A DNA stretch of 64,000 nt from an uncultured Saprospiraceae bacterium (GCA_938001865.1 CALLAW010000083.1:1-64000); one strand, 5' to 3'. Shown: positions 27,863 to 36,986, counted from the stretch's first letter. The notes: generated from the letters alone by a model not told the origin. Translations and numbers: made by a program.

Positions 27863-28732
27863 TCATGTCACATCTCTGAATTGCTCGGGTGTAACATTTG
27901 TTTGACGCTTGAAATATTTATAAAAATTCGTAGTCTCTTCAAAACCTGATCTGTATGCAATTTCTTTGACAGATAATTTTGTATTTATAAGTAAGCGTTT
28001 GATTTGTTTCGTGCATATCTCATCTATAAATTCCTTTGCTGATTTGTGTATTATGCTTTTAGTTATTGAGTTCAAAGTTTTACTGCTGAAACCCATCATT
28101 TGTGCATAGTCTCTGACAGTTCTAGTTCCTGTAATGTTTTCCTCTATCAATTTCTGTAATGAAACAAATTCAGAAAGGTACTTTTTGCCAAAATCAATTT
28201 TTTCTGATTTTGCCTTTATTCTAAATAACTTAGTTATCAAAATATGAAGCTCACTTCTTATGATACCTAGAGAGTGAGAATCATTAACTTCGAAGTATTC
28301 CTCCTTGATTCTATTAACTATCTCTAAAACATCTCGAAAACCAGAGCCTAATAACTGCAACCTTGGAGAGCCTAATAATTCGTTAAACAATAACATGGTT
28401 TTTTGACTTTCCATTTCCTCCAAATAACTGACAAGTAACTCATCAGTAAATAATAATAGACTCCCCTTGATATTTTTACCCTTTATAAATTTGTGTATTT
28501 GGTCTTTTCGTATAGTGATCAATGTTCCAGGTTCACACTGATAGTCTATAAAATCAATTGTGTGAAATCCTTTTCCTTCTTCTATAATAAGGATGATATA
28601 AAATTCTACTTTATGTAAAACCTCTGGTGAATGATCCATTTCTTTTCGCAAAAACAGTTCTTCTAGCCTTATCAAATCGAATTGAGATCCTCGGTTCTGA
28701 TTATTGCTGAATTTTACATTTTTGGTATTCAT
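27863..28732 (-). CDS. AraC-family transcriptional regulator
   Basis: The 289-residue protein has an N-terminal cupin-like sensing domain (about 20-160, 'GKGFHTIDF' and 'CEPGTLITIRKDQIHKF') and a C-terminal AraC double helix-turn-helix (about 190-289) with 'MGFSSKTLNSITKSI' and 'VKEIAYRSGFEETTNFYKYF'. It should bind DNA as an activator responding to a small molecule. It lies 97 bp upstream of the SnoaL-like lipoprotein gene on the same strand, the likely target. An inverted repeat 30-68 bp upstream of its start may be its own operator. Confidence 0.93.
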   Translation of the reverse strand: MNTKNVKFSNNQNRGSQFDLIRLEELFLRKEMDHSPEVLHKVEFYIILIIEEGKGFHTIDFIDYQCEPGTLITIRKDQIHKFIKGKNIKGSLLLFTDELLVSYLEEMESQKTMLLFNELLGSPRLQLLGSGFRDVLEIVNRIKEEYFEVNDSHSLGIIRSELHILITKLFRIKAKSEKIDFGKKYLSEFVSLQKLIEENITGTRTVRDYAQMMGFSSKTLNSITKSIIHKSAKEFIDEICTKQIKRLLINTKLSVKEIAYRSGFEETTNFYKYFKRQTNVTPEQFRDVT

Positions 28733-28761
28733 TATTCTCTTACAAATTCTAACTAACGTTG

Positions 28762-28800
28762 ACTCACTAATTTTTTAAGTGTTTTTATTCATTAGTGAGT
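28762..28800. promoter_or_regulatory. Inverted repeat upstream of the AraC regulator gene (operator or terminator)
   Basis: ACTCACTAAT (28762-28771) and ATTAGTGAGT (28791-28800) are perfect 10 bp arms around a 19 bp AT-rich spacer. The position, 30-68 bp before the AraC ATG at 28732, suits an operator. It also lies 140 bp after the sigma/anti-sigma unit and could act as its terminator. Confidence 0.4.
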
Positions 28801-28940
28801 TTGTATTTGGGTTCTTGTAAAGATTTCCAAAATACGTAGGGTTGATGTCGAATTTACAGATTTTATCCTTAAGGTAAAGCTTTGATTTCGGTTTTGATCT
28901 AAGAAGTAGATAGGTGCTATCTGTTTGCTCTATGTAATAA

Positions 28941-30287
28941 CTAATAACCCAAAAGAAAACTTAGATCTAATCCTAGCTGATTAATGCTCAAGTCACTTCG
29001 CCTTGATGGATGTATCCTCCAATAAGGTTGGAGTGAGAGACGTGATGAGAGATGGTACTTCATCCTCAGATCCATGCAGATCTGAGAGTCTCCACTCCTT
29101 GCCGAGTCAACCAAGTGGTTATTCGTCGTCATGTTAGAGGTAGATTTGACTTGTTGGTAGATGTATGCGCTACCGACGGAGATTGATAGTCTAGAGGAGA
29201 TACGATAATCTGTGGAGAGAGAGAGTCCGATTTGATTGATCTTTGTGATTGTGGTATTAGATGTTGCTGATCCATAGTCTTCCATTTCTTGAGTTGTTGA
29301 TTCTTCAGTGTCACTCCCACCGATAGCTACTGTATTGTCTAGTTCTCTTTTGGGGAGTGAGGACCACCACTGTCCATCTTGCCGTAAGTGACTATAGATA
29401 AGATTGGAAGAGATACTCAGCCGCTGAGCTCGTGGAAGCTTATGATTCAGACCAAATCCAACATTGAATCCCCTCTTAGCTCGACGCGAGTAGAGATATC
29501 CTACGGTCAGCTGAGGGACGAATTTACGATATTTGGGTACGTCTCTTTGGGCTGATAATTCTAAGCTTCCCCTTGATCTAGAGAGGAGGTCACTCAGTGG
29601 ATAGCGAGACAGAGATGCTAGGCTTGGGATTACTTGTCTTACTTCTTGATGATCTCCGATGTGCCCAGTATGATTGCTCGTCGCTTGTGAGACCTGTTGT
29701 GGGTGATCAGCTGAGGTACTCGGAGTATGACTCTGGGATACGGAGATATCTATCGGCTTGATCGGGATAGAGAGACCTGATAAGATGAATGGATCTAATC
29801 CTTGTCTACTCCCTCTGATAGAGATCTTTGCTGGCGAAGTTGTTTGATGGATCGCTGTTTGATGGATCGCTGTTTGATCGGATGTTGATTGGGGGAGTTG
29901 TGGGGTCTGGCTTACTCTATCCTTATATGTTGAGTCCTCTTTTTGTTTGACTTGATCAATATCCTCCTGGATAAGAGGAGTCTGAGGTGACGTACTCTGA
30001 TCGACATGCTCAGGACTTGATAGCGAGTATTCTGTGTGAGCATTATGACCTTTACCTAGAGTGATAGATTGCAGCTGATCTGGCTCGATCGAGAGATTTG
30101 ACGATGGCAAGTGACGGTGGTGCATCGTATTGAGTATCGCCAATCCGAGTAATAGTATGCTCGTGACAAGGTACAGGGGAGCTTGCCCCCTTCTAGTGAG
30201 AGGAAGTTCTCTATCCAGACGACTCGACATTTCAGTCCAGCCTTTATTGAGTAATTGTTGATCTGTTGATCTATTTTTAGCCTGCAT
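28941..30287 (-). CDS. Dual membrane-spanning anti-sigma (Dma)-like protein: cytoplasmic anti-sigma segment, one inner-membrane helix, linker, outer-membrane barrel
   Basis: The 448-residue protein has no signal peptide. Residues 1-36 are a short cytoplasmic segment with 'GWTEMSSRLDRELPLTRR', the pattern of anti-sigma segments beside Bacteroidota ECF factors. One membrane helix follows (about 38-56), then a roughly 190-residue linker rich in Ser, Thr, Gln and His with short repeats ('AIHQTAIHQT'), then beta strands to the end (about 256-448, last strand 'QLGLDLSFLLGY'), a barrel pattern. This fits the Dma proteins described in Bacteroides thetaiotaomicron, which join inner and outer membrane and control an ECF sigma factor. 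It overlaps the sigma gene by 11 bp. The Dma assignment is inference. Confidence 0.75.
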   Translation of the reverse strand: MQAKNRSTDQQLLNKGWTEMSSRLDRELPLTRRGQAPLYLVTSILLLGLAILNTMHHRHLPSSNLSIEPDQLQSITLGKGHNAHTEYSLSSPEHVDQSTSPQTPLIQEDIDQVKQKEDSTYKDRVSQTPQLPQSTSDQTAIHQTAIHQTTSPAKISIRGSRQGLDPFILSGLSIPIKPIDISVSQSHTPSTSADHPQQVSQATSNHTGHIGDHQEVRQVIPSLASLSRYPLSDLLSRSRGSLELSAQRDVPKYRKFVPQLTVGYLYSRRAKRGFNVGFGLNHKLPRAQRLSISSNLIYSHLRQDGQWWSSLPKRELDNTVAIGGSDTEESTTQEMEDYGSATSNTTITKINQIGLSLSTDYRISSRLSISVGSAYIYQQVKSTSNMTTNNHLVDSARSGDSQICMDLRMKYHLSSRLSLQPYWRIHPSRRSDLSINQLGLDLSFLLGY

Positions 30288-30819
30288 GGACGGTCTGATT
30301 ATGTTGTTGAGTCAGTAGGGATTGCAATCTTTTTCTTGCTTCTGAGTAATGCCATTTACTTGTTCCTTCTGAGATGTGTTTGAGGTTACTGATTTCGCGA
30401 TGTGTATATCCGTGGATTGCGTAGAGCACGAATACCTCAGCACTTGCATTGGGTATCTGTTCTATGAGAGCCAAGATATCTTCTTCGTAGAGGTGATTCA
30501 GGGCATCGGGTATCTGCTTTTTGTCATTATCACCAATTTCAAGGAGTCTCACTTTTTTCTTTTCTTTCCGGAGATTATCGCAGATGGCGTGATAGATAAT
30601 TTTCTTCATCCAAGGGACCAGCTTTTCGACATCTTTGAGTGATTGAATATTCTTGAATACCTTCATGAAGCCATCATTGATATAGGTGATCAGTGCATCT
30701 TCGTCAGTTGCAAATCTTCGGCAGAGTGGAAGCATCACAGGGAAGTACGTTGTGTATAGCCACTCTTGGGCTCTCCTATCATTGGAGATACAGCCTTGTA
30801 TAGCTTCATTGAGATCCAC
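30277..30819 (-). CDS. ECF-type sigma-70 family RNA polymerase sigma factor
   Basis: The 180-residue protein has region 2 (about 10-95: 'EWLYTTYFPVMLPLCRRFA', 'INDGFMKVFKNI', 'PWMKKIIYHAICDNLRKEKK') and region 4 (about 115-175: 'HGYTHREISNLKHISEGTSK'). Length and order fit ECF factors. It starts with GTG, and no in-frame ATG gives a full region 2. The downstream gene overlaps it by 11 bp and encodes a protein with an anti-sigma-like N-terminus, so the two should form a regulatory pair. Envelope protein genes precede it on the same strand (50 bp gap). Confidence 0.93.
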   Translation of the reverse strand: MDLNEAIQGCISNDRRAQEWLYTTYFPVMLPLCRRFATDEDALITYINDGFMKVFKNIQSLKDVEKLVPWMKKIIYHAICDNLRKEKKKVRLLEIGDNDKKQIPDALNHLYEEDILALIEQIPNASAEVFVLYAIHGYTHREISNLKHISEGTSKWHYSEARKRLQSLLTQQHNQTVHAG

Positions 30820-30869
30820 TCGATTCTATTCTTGTGATTAGATATTGGTGCTCTTGTAAAGTAGTCTCC

Positions 30870-31622
30870 TTAGAACAAAAATCCTAAGTTAAATACGATT
30901 CGACGGTATTGTCTGTCTTCTCTTACGATGCCTCCATTCCAAGGATGGATCGCCTCTAGTTCGTTCTCTTGGAGCTGTAGTCCCACGCCTATGGTCGTCC
31001 TGAAACCTCCCGACCCAAATCTCACGCCTACAGATGTCTGACTGTAGAATCCTCCTTGGTTAGAGATGATCTGCTGACTCTTACTGCTTGCGATTCCATA
31101 TCCAAGTTTGACATCGAGATAGGGACTCTTATGTGCATCTTTGACATAGCTACGAGCTTGGATATACAGAGGGACGAAGCTTCTCATCTGGTTGAAGTTA
31201 TAATTGTCATACCCGATACCCACGCCTGCGGCCAAGAAGTGCTTCCATTGATAGAGATAGCTAAGACTGATACCTACTCCGGAGTCAGTATTGTTGAAGT
31301 AGAGTTTGTTTTGCCAGTCAAAGTACCACCGATCAGTTGGGAGTGGTTCTCTTACTTTGGGTGGTTTGGTCTTAGTTGGCTTACTCTTACCATAGAGTAC
31401 TTGGCCATCATCTAGGATCGTTCTGATCTCGTTAGTCGGGATAAATACTTGAGTATCACCCTCAGTCTGGATTACGACGTAACCTCCTATTTCGTATTTG
31501 ATCAGCTTACCTGTGATTGGCTCACCTTGCTTGAGGATCACCCGATCTTGACTAGAGAGTATCGTGCTGATAGATAGCATGAGTACGATGCCTACGATTG
31601 CTCTTTGTATTATCTGTATCAT
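30870..31622 (-). CDS. Predicted outer-membrane barrel protein in the sigma factor cluster
   Basis: The 250-residue protein has a signal peptide (about 1-24), then a short beta domain with 'ILKQGEPITGKLIKYEIGGY' and 'VFIPTNEIRTIL', a pattern seen where Bacteroidota proteins sense or bind near the membrane, then barrel strands ('WYFDWQNKLYFN', 'VGISLSYLYQW', 'FRTTIGVGLQL', 'RRIVFNLGFLF') ending in Phe, as BAM substrates do. It lies 35 bp after the LVIVD gene and 50 bp before the sigma factor gene. No exact function is recognised. Confidence 0.75.
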   Translation of the reverse strand: MIQIIQRAIVGIVLMLSISTILSSQDRVILKQGEPITGKLIKYEIGGYVVIQTEGDTQVFIPTNEIRTILDDGQVLYGKSKPTKTKPPKVREPLPTDRWYFDWQNKLYFNNTDSGVGISLSYLYQWKHFLAAGVGIGYDNYNFNQMRSFVPLYIQARSYVKDAHKSPYLDVKLGYGIASSKSQQIISNQGGFYSQTSVGVRFGSGGFRTTIGVGLQLQENELEAIHPWNGGIVREDRQYRRIVFNLGFLF

Positions 31623-31657
31623 CTTGTTCTAATTATTATTTTTAGCTGGACTTGATA

Positions 31658-32929
31658 TTACTCACTTACGACTGGGATGTGACTCAGTAGGACTGGCGTA
31701 TCAGCTACACTCACATCATACTGATAGAAGCCATCACTCCCGATGACGAGGAGGATAGAGTTGGGTAGTGAGATCACATCTGTAGATTTGATCGTCTCGA
31801 GATTAGCGATGAGATTTTTGTCGATCTTGTCAGTCTCGCTTGCATCGAAGATCTTGAGGCCATGCTCTCCTTCGCAGATATAGAGTTGATTATCTCTGAT
31901 GGCTAGACCGTGAGGATTAGTCATAGGATAAGTCTTGATGAGTGTGGGTTGGGTGATCGTAGAGATATCGATGACATCTAGCTGATTGATAAATGACTGA
32001 CAGACACTCCCATTCCTCAAAGTCACGTAAGCTGTAGTACCCTCTACGACGACTGGATCGCATGCTCTTGCATGTTGGAATGTTGAGAGGAGAAATATAC
32101 CCTCAGGATCTGTATTGTCATAGATAAACATCCCAGAGTTAGACCCAATGAAGAGGTACTCCTCATAGGGAAATATCGTCTCGATACCCCATCCTATCTC
32201 ATGTGTAGCGACTCTTGTGAGAGTACTCTGGATATTCCAAGTCATCAAACTCGATTGATCGACATTATACAGATAGTCTCCCACTATTGTAAATCTTGCC
32301 GTAGAACCTCCCGTACCGACTGATCCACCACTCGTAACAGTCGACCCAGCACTGGAGTCAAAGACAGCGACATCTATAGTGCTCTCTAGGAAGAGGGCAT
32401 TGCCTCTCAAAAATCCTCCATCTAGGACGTCTTGATTACAATCAAATGATTCGACGACATTGCTCGAGACATAGTATCCTAGGTAGAGATCATTCCATGG
32501 GTGCTTGTCAAAGGCTTCCTCCTCTCTGTGGACCAATACTGGTGCAGCGAGATTGGTGATGTCTAGTGAGATAATATCCATGACATTGTCAGCATAGAGG
32601 ATATTGTTCTTGATAGCGATATCAAAGTTACCGACGATAGGGTAGAATCCGAGCTGTACAGGATTGCTCGGGTCGACATTATCATAGAGGTGGATACCGT
32701 GGCCTTGCTCATTGATAAACAGGATATCATTGTAGATATAGAGCTTACCTGGATTGACTAAGTCTCTTGGTGACTCTAGAGAGACTGCTTGTCTGATCTG
32801 TGTCGCCGTGAGATAGACTGGATCATATCTTCTAAACTCTCTAATCCCTTCACACTTATCTTGGAGGCAAGATTGGAAGAGTAGTGTCAGCATGAGGATG
32901 GTAGCAAGTGAGATAATTGACTGTTTCAT
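31658..32929 (-). CDS. LVIVD-repeat beta-propeller lipoprotein
   Basis: The 423-residue protein has a lipoprotein signal ending 'LFQSC' (Cys at 21) and several LVIVD-type repeats, seen as 'LYIYNDILFINEQGHGIHLY', 'NILYADNVMDIISLDI' and 'DNQLYICEGEHGLKIFD', which form a beta propeller. It should be an outer-membrane lipoprotein; ligand unknown. It is the first gene of the four-gene minus-strand cluster with the barrel protein, sigma factor and Dma-like protein, and similar propeller plus sigma combinations suggest a surface function under that regulation. Confidence 0.88.
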   Translation of the reverse strand: MKQSIISLATILMLTLLFQSCLQDKCEGIREFRRYDPVYLTATQIRQAVSLESPRDLVNPGKLYIYNDILFINEQGHGIHLYDNVDPSNPVQLGFYPIVGNFDIAIKNNILYADNVMDIISLDITNLAAPVLVHREEEAFDKHPWNDLYLGYYVSSNVVESFDCNQDVLDGGFLRGNALFLESTIDVAVFDSSAGSTVTSGGSVGTGGSTARFTIVGDYLYNVDQSSLMTWNIQSTLTRVATHEIGWGIETIFPYEEYLFIGSNSGMFIYDNTDPEGIFLLSTFQHARACDPVVVEGTTAYVTLRNGSVCQSFINQLDVIDISTITQPTLIKTYPMTNPHGLAIRDNQLYICEGEHGLKIFDASETDKIDKNLIANLETIKSTDVISLPNSILLVIGSDGFYQYDVSVADTPVLLSHIPVVSE

Positions 32930-33168
32930 ATTTATCTAGTATTTTTTTGATTTTAAGTATTGCTCGTTGGATTGATCGGTTGGTCTCTTCGAGTCTGATG
33001 ATCTTTCTATGCATATAGACACTGACTCGAGGTCAAATGGTTGGGTGTTAGAGAAAAAATAATTTTATCCACTGAGATAAGAAAGGACATTCTGTAGGCG
33101 TTTAAGTCATCAATTCACCCAACTTGAGTTCCTAATATTCCTTTAATATATCACAAACTCTACAGACT

Positions 33169-34314
33169 ATGAGAGCTATTATCATCACATTTGGACTCAT
33201 CCTCGCATTTACGCAAGTATTACCAGCACAGTCTGACGCAGTACTCAAGGCGATTGATCACTACAACTCTGCCGTAGAAGCACTCAATACTAATGATAAT
33301 AAGACTGCGATCTCTGAGCTCTCAGCTGCCATTGCCCTCGACGGCAAGTTCCACAAGGCAATCTATCAACGTGGACTGACATACATCCAAGAGCAGAAAT
33401 ATCACGAAGGTGTCAAAGATCTCGCTGACTATCTAGCACTCAGACCAGATGAGGCACAAGCTCTCTACTACAAGGGATACGCAGAGATGCAATCTAAGCA
33501 AAACCCCGCAGCCATCAAGAGTCTTACCGCGTCTCTAGCACTTGATGATACCCAAGAGAAGGCATACTACTACAGAGGATACCTCCTTATCTTACAAGAA
33601 AATTACGATAATGCCATCAGTGATATGGATCTGGCCCTCGCCAATGGATACCAATCTGACAAACTCTGGAAGTATAAGGCAATGTGTCACTACAAACTCC
33701 AAGAGTATCCATCCGCTGCGATGGCATATGATCGCTACTTAGAGAATAATCCGTCTGATACCAAAGCGATGCTGACGAGATGTCTAGCACTCTATAAGAT
33801 GGAAGACTATGAGGCATATATCCCACAGATGCAGCGCTACCTTAGCCAAGCACAAGGGACCAGAGACCACTACTACTCGCTTGCTACTGCTCACCTCAAA
33901 CTAGAGCAATATCGCGAAGCGGCATCTACATATGAGCAAGCGATCAGTATCGACCCTACATATATCCCTGCACTCAAGAATGCAATGTACGTCGCATCTA
34001 AGTTGGGCGATAAGACCAATCTCCTCCGTGACTATGACAGGCTGATCGATGCAGAAGGACCTCAGTCAGAGTACTACTATAAGAGAGCTGTCTTACTCAT
34101 GCAGCAAGAGGATTGGACAAGAGCAGAGAGTGATCTGACTACGTGTATCACTCAAGATCCTGATCACGCAGAGGCTTACTTCAATAGAGCTAGTATCTAC
34201 ACTACGACTAAGCAATATGCCGAAGGTTGTGCAGATATGCGTAAGGCTGCAAGTCTCGGTATGGAGTCAGCGTATCAGTATATCCCATCTCTGTGCAAGG
34301 CAGCAGGTAACTAA
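33169..34314 (+). CDS. Secreted tetratricopeptide repeat protein
   Basis: The 381-residue protein has a signal peptide (1-20, ending LPAQ) and about ten TPR units from residue 25 to the end, for example 'KAIYQRGLTYIQEQKYHEGV', 'KAYYYRGYLLILQENYDNAI' and 'EAYFNRASIYTTTKQYAEG'. TPR arrays bind other proteins; this one should work in the periplasm. It has no extra domain. It converges on thiL with a 30 bp gap and stands alone on the plus strand. Confidence 0.9.
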   Translation: MRAIIITFGLILAFTQVLPAQSDAVLKAIDHYNSAVEALNTNDNKTAISELSAAIALDGKFHKAIYQRGLTYIQEQKYHEGVKDLADYLALRPDEAQALYYKGYAEMQSKQNPAAIKSLTASLALDDTQEKAYYYRGYLLILQENYDNAISDMDLALANGYQSDKLWKYKAMCHYKLQEYPSAAMAYDRYLENNPSDTKAMLTRCLALYKMEDYEAYIPQMQRYLSQAQGTRDHYYSLATAHLKLEQYREAASTYEQAISIDPTYIPALKNAMYVASKLGDKTNLLRDYDRLIDAEGPQSEYYYKRAVLLMQQEDWTRAESDLTTCITQDPDHAEAYFNRASIYTTTKQYAEGCADMRKAASLGMESAYQYIPSLCKAAGN

Positions 34315-34344
34315 GCATCATGATGGATGGTGAGGAGTATTCCT

Positions 34345-35385
34345 TTACTCTTTACTCTCGAAGTGATTCCAACCTTGTGCCTTCATCGGATGGAGTTTGC
34401 CTCCGGTGGAGAAGAGTTTCACTCCATTGGCATGCTCTACGATATCGCCAATGATGAAGACATCGGGCATATACCTGACCTTATCCAAGTCTCTAGGATT
34501 GACAGTGAATAGCAATTCGTAATCTTCGCCACCATTGAGAGCACAAGTGATCGGATCGATATTAAACTTTAGAGCCATCTCCTGAGTGTCAGGATGGATA
34601 GGCACCTTGGACTCCTCTATGATGATCCCCACACCACTCGCCTTAGCGATATGGAAGAGCTCACTTGCGAGTCCATCTGAGACATCAATCATCGCTGTAG
34701 GTACGAGACCTACTTTGGTGAAGTAGTCGACGGCCGCCTTATTAGCCTCTGGCTTGAGTTGTCGTTCGACGAGGTAACTTGCTTGCTCTAAGTCTGGTTG
34801 GGTCTCTGGCTGTGAGAGGTAGAGTTGTTTTTCTCTCTCGAGGAGTTGGAGTCCGAGATAGGCTGCACCGAGATCTCCTGTGACACAGACGATATCATCG
34901 AGTGCTGCACCAGATCTGACAGCTTCCTTACCCTTCTCTACTTTACCGATCGCAGTGACACTGATGATCATCCCCTTAGGTGATGATGTCGTATCGCCAC
35001 CGATCAAGTCTACCCCATATCTCTTACATGCTGTGTTGATCCCTTGGTAGAGCTCTTCGAGGGCTTCCACTGAGTACTTACTAGAGATAGCGATAGAGAC
35101 TGTGATCTGATCTGGAGTAGCATTCATCGCATAGATGTCGGAGAGATTGGTCACGACTGCCTTATATCCGAGATGCTTGAGTGGTGAGTACATGAGGTCA
35201 AAGTGTATGCCTTCGACCATCATATCAGTACTGATGACACTGTAGTAACCATCACCTCTATCTATCAAGGCTGCATCATCTCCTATGCCTAGGTAGGTCT
35301 CACCATTGGAGAGTTCTACATGCTGAGTAAGGTGGTCGATAAGACCAAATTCTCCAAGCGTATTGACATCTGTATGTTTAGACAT
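34345..35385 (-). CDS. thiL: Thiamine-monophosphate kinase
   Basis: The 346-residue cytoplasmic enzyme phosphorylates thiamine monophosphate with ATP to thiamine diphosphate. AIR-synthase-fold motifs are present: 'GIGDDAALID' (36-45), 'STDMMVEGIHFD' (54-65), 'VVTNLSDIYAMNATP' and 'GGDTTSSPKG', which hold the metal-binding Asp residues, and 'DVSDGLASEL' and 'GGEDYELLFTV' in the C-terminal domain. Length fits the family. A -7-like TACTTTTG (minus strand, 35434-35441) lies about 50 bp upstream but without a TTG at the right distance. No other thi gene is nearby. Confidence 0.96.
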   Translation of the reverse strand: MSKHTDVNTLGEFGLIDHLTQHVELSNGETYLGIGDDAALIDRGDGYYSVISTDMMVEGIHFDLMYSPLKHLGYKAVVTNLSDIYAMNATPDQITVSIAISSKYSVEALEELYQGINTACKRYGVDLIGGDTTSSPKGMIISVTAIGKVEKGKEAVRSGAALDDIVCVTGDLGAAYLGLQLLEREKQLYLSQPETQPDLEQASYLVERQLKPEANKAAVDYFTKVGLVPTAMIDVSDGLASELFHIAKASGVGIIIEESKVPIHPDTQEMALKFNIDPITCALNGGEDYELLFTVNPRDLDKVRYMPDVFIIGDIVEHANGVKLFSTGGKLHPMKAQGWNHFESKE

Positions 35386-35583
35386 AGACGAGTGATTTTT
35401 TTATTGATATTTTGTAATCTAGCAGTTGCCCCTCAAAAGTACTGTGAATAAGATTAATGGCGACACTCCTCTTAAGTTTTCTATTTGATGCGATGAGAGG
35501 TAAGTTTTTGAGTATTGTATTGTGTAGCTTTGGAGAGATAATCACTTGATCGTAAGTACGCTAATATTAAAAATGATCTCACA

Positions 35584-36411
35584 ATGTCAATAGAGAGTAA
35601 TGCCTACATCTTAGGCACATATGATGATGAGCTGTACCGTCTTGGTCTCCAACACCAAGTCTGGGCATCAGAGGCCCAAAGGGGTTGGAGGACAGCTGGA
35701 TTTACAGCAGGGATGCACTTATTGGACCTCGGTTGTGGTCCAGGATTCTGTACCAAAGAGCTTGGATTCATTGCTGGTCCTACAGGGAGTGTGACAGGAG
35801 TAGATCGATCTGCACACTATATCCATTATCTCGAAGAAGTATCTCGGTTGCATGGATTGAATATAGACGGACTATTAGCTGACTTTGATCAGATGGAGCT
35901 CGAGGCAAATCACTATGATGGGATGTACTGTAGATGGGCGATGGCTTGGATAGATAATCCTCAAGAGATCCTTACCAAGGTCTATCGTGCTCTCAAACCT
36001 GGTGGCAAAATGGTCTTACATGAATACTATGATTGGTCAACTCATCAGACCGAACCTGTGATGCCTCACTTGTCACAAGCTATAGCAGCATGCCTCAAGA
36101 GTTTCAAGACTCCTCCTGGAGACATTGACATAGGAAGGCATCTGCCCACTCTGTTGTCGGACATCGGTATGAAGGTATCGAGTAAGCGGTTGATGTCAAA
36201 GATCGCAACACCACAGAGTATCGAATGGCACTGGCCTAAGTCATTCTACTTGACGTACTTTCCAAGACTGGTAGAGATGGGATATCTCGATCAAGAGACG
36301 ATGGATGGCACTCTGAGAGACCTTGATCAACTTGAGCAATCTGACAATAGTACACTCTTCTGTCCTATACTGATAGAGGTGATAGCTGAGAAGCCAATAA
36401 GCACTCTCTAG
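35584..36411 (+). CDS. SAM-dependent class I methyltransferase
   Basis: The 275-residue protein has the SAM-binding motif I 'LLDLGCGPGFCTKELG' (46-61), motif II acidic residue in 'VTGVDRS' (about 73-79) and 'MYCRWAMAWIDNPQEIL' plus 'LKPGGKMVLHEYY', all typical of Methyltransf_11/25 families (UbiE/COQ5-like). The substrate is unknown. Its stop codon overlaps that of ruvC: the two convergent genes share the palindrome CTAG at 36408-36411. Confidence 0.9.
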   Translation: MSIESNAYILGTYDDELYRLGLQHQVWASEAQRGWRTAGFTAGMHLLDLGCGPGFCTKELGFIAGPTGSVTGVDRSAHYIHYLEEVSRLHGLNIDGLLADFDQMELEANHYDGMYCRWAMAWIDNPQEILTKVYRALKPGGKMVLHEYYDWSTHQTEPVMPHLSQAIAACLKSFKTPPGDIDIGRHLPTLLSDIGMKVSSKRLMSKIATPQSIEWHWPKSFYLTYFPRLVEMGYLDQETMDGTLRDLDQLEQSDNSTLFCPILIEVIAEKPISTL

Positions 36412-36986
36412 AGACCTTTGACTCGATCTGGATTCTTCGACATAAAGGCTTTCCAAGATTTGGCACCAGTCATGCCGATGAGTGGATTGCTCATTTCTTG
36501 ATACTTGGTTACTGCTGCAGCGAGAGCATCTGAGCTATCGAGGAGATTGCTATTGATCGTAATCTTGAGCATCCTACAGAGCATGGCACTGACTTGTTCT
36601 TTAGAGGCATTCCCGTTGCCAGTCACAGCTTTTTTGATTTTTTTGGGACTATACTCTGTGATACTAAGGCCCATCGTCATCGCAGCTGCCATGGCTACTC
36701 CCTGTGCTCTCCCTAACTTGAGCATCGACTGGACATTCTTCCCAAAGAATGGTGACTCTACAGCCATCTCTCTGGGCAAGTAAGTTTCTATGACTTCTTG
36801 GAGTTGGAGGAAGATTTCTTTGAGTTTCTCTTGGTGTGATTCAAACTTGGAGAGGTGCATCTCTCCCATGGTAATGACTTTCAATCGCTTACCATCTACC
36901 TCTAGCACAGCATATCCGAGGACATTAGTACCTGGATCGACTCCAAGTATCTTATATGGTAGCCTTGATGTATTACTTTTTTTCAC
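36408..36986 (-). CDS. ruvC: Crossover junction endodeoxyribonuclease
   Basis: The 192-residue protein resolves Holliday junctions with RuvAB. The four catalytic acidic positions are visible: Asp17 in 'ILGVDPGTNVLGYAV', Glu in 'MAVESPFFGKN', and the two Asp of 'SSDALAAAV' with its preceding 'LLD' segment. 'MLKLGRAQGVAMAAA' and 'YSPKKIKKAVTGNGNASKEQ' also fit the family. The start is a GTG at 36986; no ATG leaves the first beta strand intact. The 3' end overlaps the convergent methyltransferase gene by 4 bp. Confidence 0.96.
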   Translation of the reverse strand: MKKSNTSRLPYKILGVDPGTNVLGYAVLEVDGKRLKVITMGEMHLSKFESHQEKLKEIFLQLQEVIETYLPREMAVESPFFGKNVQSMLKLGRAQGVAMAAAMTMGLSITEYSPKKIKKAVTGNGNASKEQVSAMLCRMLKITINSNLLDSSDALAAAVTKYQEMSNPLIGMTGAKSWKAFMSKNPDRVKGL

